The position numbers and the translations under genes are program-made. The notes under the pieces were generated by a model. It was given only the letters and a program-made list of their open reading frames with translations. It was not told the origin of the DNA and did not search any database. Of a DNA stretch of 29,156 nucleotides, positions 24,171 to 29,156 are shown in pieces (position 1 is the first letter of the stretch; the number at the start of each line of letters is the position of its first letter). This DNA comes from JAUNSR01 sp036655755 (lineage in GTDB: Bacteria; Bacteroidota; Bacteroidia; Bacteroidales; JAUNSR01). Location: NCBI GenBank assembly GCA_036655755.1, contig JAVVPN010000035.1, forward strand, positions 1 to 29,156, in the 5' to 3' direction.

Positions 24171-25448
24171 TTAACAATTCTCTTCTGTATATCGTTCAAT
24201 CGTTTGATCACGATCCGGCCCAACTGAAACAATCTTAATAGGTGTTTCTAATTGTTCCTCAAGGAAAGACAGATACTGGTTGAATTCTTCAGGGAATTCA
24301 TCTTCCGACTGCATTTTTGTCATATCGGTCTTCCATCCCGGCAATTCAACATATACCGGTTTGATCGTATCGTCGATTTCGAATGGGAACACATCGGTTT
24401 CCTCTCCGTTAATTTCATAAGCAACACACGCTTTGATGGTTTCAAAGGTATCCATCACATCGCTTTTCATCATGATCAGCTGTGTAACACCGTCAACCAT
24501 GATCGCATATTTAAGAGCAACCAAGTCGATCCATCCACAACGACGACGGCGTCCGGTTACAGAACCGAACTCATGTCCGATCGTACACATCGCATCACCG
24601 GTTTCGTCAAACAATTCGGTTGGGAACGGTCCGCTACCTACACGTGTGCAGTATGCTTTGAAGATACCGTAAACTTCGCCGATTTTGTTTGGAGCAATCC
24701 CCAATCCGGTACATGCACCGGCACATACGGTATTTGAAGAAGTAACAAACGGATATGATCCGAAATCAATATCCAGCATCGTACCTTGAGCACCTTCCGC
24801 CAGGATTGATTTACCTTCTTTGAGATATTGGTTGATCTGATGTTCGCTGTCGATGAACGTGAATTTTTTCAGGAATTCGATCCCTTCCATCCAGTCCGCT
24901 TCAAGCTGCGTAATATCGTAATCGTAATTAAGCGCCTTCAGAGTAGCCTCATGTTTGGCTTTTGCGGCAGCGTATTTCGTATCGAAATCATGAAGGATAT
25001 CCCCTACACGCAATCCGTTACGGCTGATTTTATCCGTATAAGTAGGGCCGATACCTTTACCGGTCGTACCAATCTTATTACTTCCTTTAGCTGCTTCATT
25101 TGCTGCATCCAACATACGATGAGTAGGAAGAATCAGATGCGCTTTTTTTGAAATAAGCAATTGTTTGGTAAGATCATGACCGCTTGCCGCCAATGCTTCC
25201 GCTTCCTGTTTGAACAATAGTGGGTCCAGTACAACTCCGTTGCCGATCACATTGATCTTTCCACCCTGAAAAATACCGGACGGAATGGAACGAAGCACAT
25301 ACTTTTCGCCGTTAAACTCAAGTGTGTGTCCGGCATTCGGGCCACCCTGGAAACGGGAAATTACATCGTAGCGCGGCGTTAATACGTCAACTACTTTCCC
25401 TTTTCCTTCGTCACCCCATTGCAATCCTAAAAGAACATCTACTTTCAT
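24171..25448 (-). CDS. purA: Adenylosuccinate synthetase
   Basis: 425 residues, full length. It joins IMP and aspartate using GTP, the first step from IMP to AMP. The GTP-binding loop is QWGDEGKGK with catalytic Asp13, and GPNAGHT supplies catalytic His41. Later motifs include NKIGTTGKGIGPTYTDK, LAEGAQGTMLDIDFGSYPFVTSSN and TGRRRRCGWIDL, the switch and IMP-binding regions. The start is the ATG at 25448. It follows the fur-family gene by 46 bases, across a hairpin terminator that overlaps the end of that gene. Some read-through is likely because I see no strong promoter in the gap. Confidence 0.98.
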   Translation of the reverse strand: MKVDVLLGLQWGDEGKGKVVDVLTPRYDVISRFQGGPNAGHTLEFNGEKYVLRSIPSGIFQGGKINVIGNGVVLDPLLFKQEAEALAASGHDLTKQLLISKKAHLILPTHRMLDAANEAAKGSNKIGTTGKGIGPTYTDKISRNGLRVGDILHDFDTKYAAAKAKHEATLKALNYDYDITQLEADWMEGIEFLKKFTFIDSEHQINQYLKEGKSILAEGAQGTMLDIDFGSYPFVTSSNTVCAGACTGLGIAPNKIGEVYGIFKAYCTRVGSGPFPTELFDETGDAMCTIGHEFGSVTGRRRRCGWIDLVALKYAIMVDGVTQLIMMKSDVMDTFETIKACVAYEINGEETDVFPFEIDDTIKPVYVELPGWKTDMTKMQSEDEFPEEFNQYLSFLEEQLETPIKIVSVGPDRDQTIERYTEENC

Positions 25449-25477
25449 ACGTATATTTGAATTTTAAATTTAGGCAA

Positions 25478-25506
25478 TAAAAAAATCCACATTTTTACTT
25501 GTGGAT
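25478..25506 (-). terminator. Terminator overlapping the 3' end of the fur-family gene
   Basis: GTGGAT (25501-25506) and ATCCAC (25485-25490) pair around a 10-base loop, followed on the minus strand by a run of seven T. The first arm is made of the last codons of the gene and the stop codon lies in the loop, so a terminating ribosome could open it. Confidence 0.75.
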
Positions 25507-25965
25507 CTGTTTCTTACGGTTCGCCAGCATACATTTGTGGCATAGACCGTACATATATAAGTTATAATTTGTCAGAGTGAACCGGTGGTATTTCTTCTCC
25601 TGGATATCGTTGTGAAGCTCTTCGTCTTTCACTTCCTGTACGGCATTACACTCTGTACAGATAAGATGATGATGGCTTTCCGAATTATAGGCTTTCTCGT
25701 AATGAGCCATATTCGTACCGAACTGATGCTTGCGGATCAGGCGACATTCGACTAAAAGATCAACCGTATTATAGACAGTTGCCCGGCTTACACGGTAACC
25801 ACTTTTCAACATAAGCTCAAAAAGGGTATCGACATCGAAGTGCTCGTTAAGCGAATAAATTTGTTCGAGGATGGCAAAGCGCTCGGGAGTCTTGCGCAGA
25901 TTCCGAGCTGACAAATAGGAAACAAGTTTTTCCTTAACGGTTTCTATGATATCTTTTTCTTCCAT
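25495..25965 (-). CDS. fur: Fur-family transcriptional regulator
   Basis: 156 residues. The winged-helix DNA-binding half (1-85) includes LRKTPERFAILEQIY and the recognition helix RVSRATVYNTVDLLVE. The dimerisation and metal half has the regulatory histidine cluster HHHLICTECNAVQEV and a second CxxC at GLCHKCM, together a structural zinc site. Fur-family members sense iron, zinc, manganese or peroxide. The motif HHHLIC does not by itself separate Fur from PerR or Zur, so the symbol is a best guess. A textbook promoter lies directly upstream. It is followed by purA. Confidence 0.9.
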   Translation of the reverse strand: MEEKDIIETVKEKLVSYLSARNLRKTPERFAILEQIYSLNEHFDVDTLFELMLKSGYRVSRATVYNTVDLLVECRLIRKHQFGTNMAHYEKAYNSESHHHLICTECNAVQEVKDEELHNDIQEKKYHRFTLTNYNLYMYGLCHKCMLANRKKQIHK

Positions 25966-25985
25966 AATGATGATGTCAAACGCCC

Positions 25986-26016
25986 CAAAGGTACTTAATT
26001 TTAAATAATGAACAAA
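25986..26016 (-). promoter_or_regulatory. Promoter of the fur-family gene
   Basis: TTTG (26016-26013) and TACCTTTG (25993-25986) on the minus strand are separated by 19 bases, an ideal match to the Bacteroidales consensus. It leaves a leader of about 15 bases. It is the best promoter match in the window. Confidence 0.75.
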
Positions 26017-26039
26017 TAATAATCGCTTTGAAATGAGTA

Positions 26040-26699
26040 TCAGTTTTCATCCCAATAACATATAAAACGATATAAATCAACACTTTTGTGATCTGCCGAA
26101 TTTTTCCAATCAGACAGGTTTTGAGAAAGAAGTGTTTGCCATTCTGCTCCCGAATCTCCTATTTTCTCAGCAAGTGCGATTGAAACCTGACGCAAATAAG
26201 CGACTTCGCTCAATAATGCAGGCTTTAATCGGGAGAATAAGATCGCTTGTTGTTCTTTATCCGGATAATGCTTGTTCATAAGCAGGCGTACCCACAAACG
26301 AAAGCCGGTATAATTGAGCATTTCCGAATCGGCAGAGATCCATTGCGTGGCCAATTCTTTGGCAAATGGCAATTCTACAAACAAGTTCATGGCTGCCTGG
26401 TCGGCGATTTCCGGATAACGGATCTGGGCTGCCCATTCGTTTGCCAATGCTTCTGTCATCTCCTCTTTTGGAAAAAGATAAGTGGCAAGCATTTTCGATT
26501 CGCGCACATCTTCGTTCCACAGATATTGGGCATCCGCTGCGTTCGGCTCAAATTGCGACGCGATTAATTTGATGCGTGGCGAAGGTACTCCGAAATTCAT
26601 CCGGTACTCCAATCCATGGGCACGCATCGAATTGGATAAGTCAGCGTTCATCGCCTGACGAAAACAGTTCTTAATCTGGCGGCGTTTATTATCGTCCAT
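26040..26699 (-). CDS. DNA alkylation repair (AlkD-like HEAT repeat) protein
   Basis: 219 residues from the ATG at 26699; a TTG 12 bases upstream is less likely. The protein is almost wholly helical, with HEAT-like repeats, and matches the AlkD/AlkC-type family (SNSMRAHGLEYRMNFGVPSPRIK, LWNEDVRESKMLATYLFP, NYTGFRLWVRLLMN). AlkD members excise alkylated bases, but many relatives in Bacteroidota have not been tested. I did not confirm the AlkD catalytic Asp, so activity is uncertain. It is a single gene between dipeptidyl peptidase III and the fur-family gene. Confidence 0.85.
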   Translation of the reverse strand: MDDNKRRQIKNCFRQAMNADLSNSMRAHGLEYRMNFGVPSPRIKLIASQFEPNAADAQYLWNEDVRESKMLATYLFPKEEMTEALANEWAAQIRYPEIADQAAMNLFVELPFAKELATQWISADSEMLNYTGFRLWVRLLMNKHYPDKEQQAILFSRLKPALLSEVAYLRQVSIALAEKIGDSGAEWQTLLSQNLSDWKNSADHKSVDLYRFICYWDEN

Positions 26700-26780
26700 A
26701 ATCTTTTGCAATTAAATAAAATAAAAATCTCCCCCGCAATCGCATACACTCGTTGAATTACTCAACCAGAAAAAGGCAAT

Positions 26781-26821
26781 AATAATAAAAGAGCGGACGA
26801 ATACAATTCGCCCGCTCTTTT
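26781..26821 (-). terminator. Terminator of the dipeptidyl peptidase gene
   Basis: AAAAGAGCGG then CGAA (26787-26801) pairs with TTCG and CCGCTCTTTT (26807-26821) with one mismatch. On the minus strand TTTTATTATTATT follows. It lies about 45 bases after the stop. Confidence 0.85.
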
Positions 26822-26866
26822 TTATTTTCAGCCTTTTGGGGACGCTCCCACAAAAGTATTAAGTTT

Positions 26867-28912
26867 TTAGTTATTGTAAGTAGGAAGTGGTGAGTATTCT
26901 TTCGAATAACGCATCATCTGATCTTCATAACTTTCGTCATAGCTGATTTTCACATCTACAACCTGTCCGTTCTCGTCAGTCACAGCTGAGTACACCGGAT
27001 TTACGAATCCTTTATAAGGTGCGATGTTAAGACTTGCATAGCGAGCCAACACCTCCTGATGAAGTTCCGGATCAACTTTCACCCCGTATGCTTCGATCAA
27101 CGCTTTTCCTGCTTCGAAATCACCGGTCGATTTGATACGCTGCACTTCGTTAAGCAATTTCGCGAAAGATGCTCTTAGCTTATTGTAATCGGTAATCACA
27201 ACATAAGTCTTGCCATCTTTTTTGCGTAATTCTGCGCCTTCACCATTCGCCAATACCCAACGGGCAATTGTCTGGCGGTTACGCATATGTGCCTGTTCGA
27301 TGTTTTTGCCCGGCTGGATACGTGTAAGCTGAGTCATCAAACCATTCATCATATATTTATAATACTCTGCCTTGTAAGCTTCTTCTGTCGGCATGATACC
27401 CAGTTCCACCAACTTCGGATCGGCAATATAATAAAGAGCGAACAGGTCGGCACGTGCTTCTTCAAGTGGAGAACCGTAAGCCTTCAAAGCATCCGGATCG
27501 ACACCCGGCAATAGTTTTCCAGAACCGTGACCTAAACATTCGTGCAAGTCGGTATGCATATTGTCGGCATATAATCCGTAATTTTTGATCAACTCGCGCT
27601 CTTCATCGCTCCAAATGAACTCTTCACCGAAACCATTACCCTGAGCAGCATTATCGTATGCTTCTGAAATATTATCAATCGTTACCGATTTCGAACCATA
27701 CTCACTACGAATCCAGTTTGAGTTCGGTAAGTTGATACCGAGTGGGCTGGCCGGATAGCAGTCGCCACCCAACATTGCAGCCGTAATAACTTTAGCGGAT
27801 ACTCCTTTTACAGTTTCTTTTTTGAATTCTTTATCAACCGGCGAATGGTTTTCAAACCACTGTGCGTTTGCACTGATGATCTCCGTACGTTTGGTTGCTT
27901 CGATATTTTTGAAGTTTACCAATGACTCCCAAGTCGCTTTCATACCAAGCGGGTCGGCATAGCTTTCAGTAAATCCGTTTACGAAATCTACCTGCGAGTT
28001 CAAGTCATATACCCAAAGGATCGCGTATTCGTCAAACTTCTTCAAATCACCGGTACGGTTAAATTCGATCAGTTTTTTAATTACCGCTTTCTGTTCCGGA
28101 GTTTCAGCTACCGCTTCTGCTTTTTCAAGCCAGTAAACTACTTTTTCGAGTGCTTCTGTGTAAAGACCATCTACTTTCCATACCTGTTCGGTTACTTTAC
28201 CGTTGCGTTTGATAACACGTGAGTTCAAACCGTGAGATACAGGGCGCTGATCTTTTGGATCTTTCAGTTTGTCATAATAGTTTTCAACTTCTTGCTGAGT
28301 AACGTTCTGATAGAAGTTTACAGCCGAAGTTTGTACCAAGTCTTCACCTGCAGCCTGGTTACAACCTTTCGGATAAGTGTTTTCATCAAACATTACATCT
28401 GAAAGGAGCTTGATGAATTCTTCTTTGGTTTGTTTTTCCTGAAGTGGAAGTTTTTCTGCCGGAAGCGCATTTACCTGCTCTGCAAAGAAAGCCTGAGAGA
28501 ATTCCGGTTGAAATTTATCAGTCGAATAATGGTGGTGAATACCGTTTGAGAACCATACTCGTTTCAGATAAGTGACAAAGTTTTTATAATCGGCCGATTC
28601 TTTATCGCCTTGATAATTTTCATAAATAGTTTCAAGCGTACGGCGTACAGCCAGATTCCAACGGTTATTCTGATCGAACAAGATGTCTCGTCCCTGAATT
28701 GCCGCCTGAGAAAGGTAATAAATCAACTCTTTCTGCTTTACAGAAAGCGAATCGAAATCATTAACACGATAACGCAATACCTGAACATCGGCAAAGTTAT
28801 CGACAACCCATTTAAAATCCTGCTCCTGCGTTGAAGCTTCTTTTGTAGCAGACGGATTAGAGCAAGAACCTAATACACATGCTGACATCATAGCAAAGAC
28901 TAGTTTTTTCAT
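26867..28912 (-). CDS. Dipeptidyl peptidase III (M49) lipoprotein
   Basis: 681 residues, the usual size for bacterial M49 peptidases. The signal ends LGSC (Cys17), so it is a lipoprotein of the periplasm or outer membrane, while eukaryotic relatives are cytosolic. The zinc site is HECLGH (457-462), with the third ligand in EEARAD (484-489). Other features are SEYGSKSVTIDNISEAYD and the C-terminal part with RNRQTIARWVL. It removes dipeptides from the N-terminus of peptides, which would complement the SusCD-protease operon at the left end if that imports peptides (inference). A -7 box lies ~130 bases upstream. Confidence 0.95.
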   Translation of the reverse strand: MKKLVFAMMSACVLGSCSNPSATKEASTQEQDFKWVVDNFADVQVLRYRVNDFDSLSVKQKELIYYLSQAAIQGRDILFDQNNRWNLAVRRTLETIYENYQGDKESADYKNFVTYLKRVWFSNGIHHHYSTDKFQPEFSQAFFAEQVNALPAEKLPLQEKQTKEEFIKLLSDVMFDENTYPKGCNQAAGEDLVQTSAVNFYQNVTQQEVENYYDKLKDPKDQRPVSHGLNSRVIKRNGKVTEQVWKVDGLYTEALEKVVYWLEKAEAVAETPEQKAVIKKLIEFNRTGDLKKFDEYAILWVYDLNSQVDFVNGFTESYADPLGMKATWESLVNFKNIEATKRTEIISANAQWFENHSPVDKEFKKETVKGVSAKVITAAMLGGDCYPASPLGINLPNSNWIRSEYGSKSVTIDNISEAYDNAAQGNGFGEEFIWSDEERELIKNYGLYADNMHTDLHECLGHGSGKLLPGVDPDALKAYGSPLEEARADLFALYYIADPKLVELGIMPTEEAYKAEYYKYMMNGLMTQLTRIQPGKNIEQAHMRNRQTIARWVLANGEGAELRKKDGKTYVVITDYNKLRASFAKLLNEVQRIKSTGDFEAGKALIEAYGVKVDPELHQEVLARYASLNIAPYKGFVNPVYSAVTDENGQVVDVKISYDESYEDQMMRYSKEYSPLPTYNN

Positions 28913-29040
28913 TTATATATTATTTATTTCTGACATTAAAGTATAAATGCGCCATTCTATCCTTTTTGCCGGATATCTTAGCTTTTTAACACACGAACTC
29001 TTAAAAATGAGTCCTTTGTTAATATTTAATTTTAGTAGCA

Positions 29041-29072
29041 CAAAGATAATAAAATACTCCGAGATAGGCCAA
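29041..29072 (-). promoter_or_regulatory. Promoter of the dipeptidyl peptidase gene
   Basis: TATCTTTG (29048-29041) with TTG (29072-29070) 21 bases upstream on the minus strand. The leader would be about 125 bases. Confidence 0.5.
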
Positions 29073-29114
29073 TCCCAATACACTACCCGCTTAAATACGC
29101 TATCCTTCATGCCG

Positions 29115-29154
29115 GAAAACAAAAAAGCCCGCCGATCTTTCGATCAACGGGCTT
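29115..29154 (-). terminator. Terminator of a gene beyond the right edge
   Basis: AAGCCCG (29125-29131) pairs with CGGGCTT (29148-29154), with an inner GATC/GATC stem. On the minus strand six T follow. It must belong to a minus-strand gene outside the window. Confidence 0.8.
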
Positions 29155-29156
29155 CT

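Noticed and set aside
25966..26039. Fur box in front of the fur-family gene
   Set aside because: I could not identify a convincing inverted 19-base operator there.

Overview
The window looks like a chromosomal segment of a Bacteroidales member of the Bacteroidota, possibly near Parabacteroides or Tannerella; the genus is inferred, not proven. Reasons: a SusC/SusD pair, a GH97 glycosidase, a bacterial M49 dipeptidyl peptidase III, weak or absent Shine-Dalgarno sites, and repeated matches to the Bacteroidales promoter pattern (-33 TTTG, -7 TAnnTTTG).

Layout. 1-6126 (minus) is an outer-membrane uptake operon: SusC, SusD, a surface lipoprotein with an FN3-like start, and the first part of a secreted subtilase-type protease cut by the window edge. 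This suggests peptide or glycopeptide capture. A 450-base AT-rich leader region with two small inverted repeats lies upstream. 6575-8305 (minus) holds a cytidylate-kinase-like gene followed by dinB (DNA polymerase IV). 8306-8863 holds a GC-rich cluster of inverted repeat modules, then a carA leader with a 20-codon ORF running into a terminator-like hairpin. 8864-13177 (plus) is carA-carB (carbamoyl phosphate synthesis). 13263-15163 (minus) is a two-gene Septu-type defence operon, ptuA-ptuB, wedged between the carB terminator and a tRNA-Thr(CGU). 15474-18330 (minus) is a GH97 retaining-type glycosidase followed by an endonuclease/exonuclease/phosphatase-family lipoprotein. 18458-18823 (minus) is a glycine-rich single-RRM RNA-binding protein with a long leader. 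19198-19746 (minus) is a NUDIX hydrolase.

19898-21032 (plus) is an AT-rich Fic AMP-transferase locus broken exactly between its inhibitory-helix domain and its catalytic domain. It is followed by a tandemly duplicated hairpin. 21144-28912 (minus) is mostly housekeeping: a GNAT acetyltransferase, hisS, a YugP-type membrane zinc protease, purA, a Fur-family regulator, a DNA-alkylation-repair-like HEAT protein and dipeptidyl peptidase III. Most of these are separated by clear hairpin terminators.

The accessory parts are the SusCD-protease locus, the Septu operon, the GC-rich repeat cluster and the Fic locus. I found no CRISPR array, no complete insertion sequence and no integrase. The strongest candidates for something not routinely described are the carA leader attenuator, the Fic gene split at its domain boundary, and the GC-rich inverted module cluster. 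The anti-phage pair belongs to a known family.
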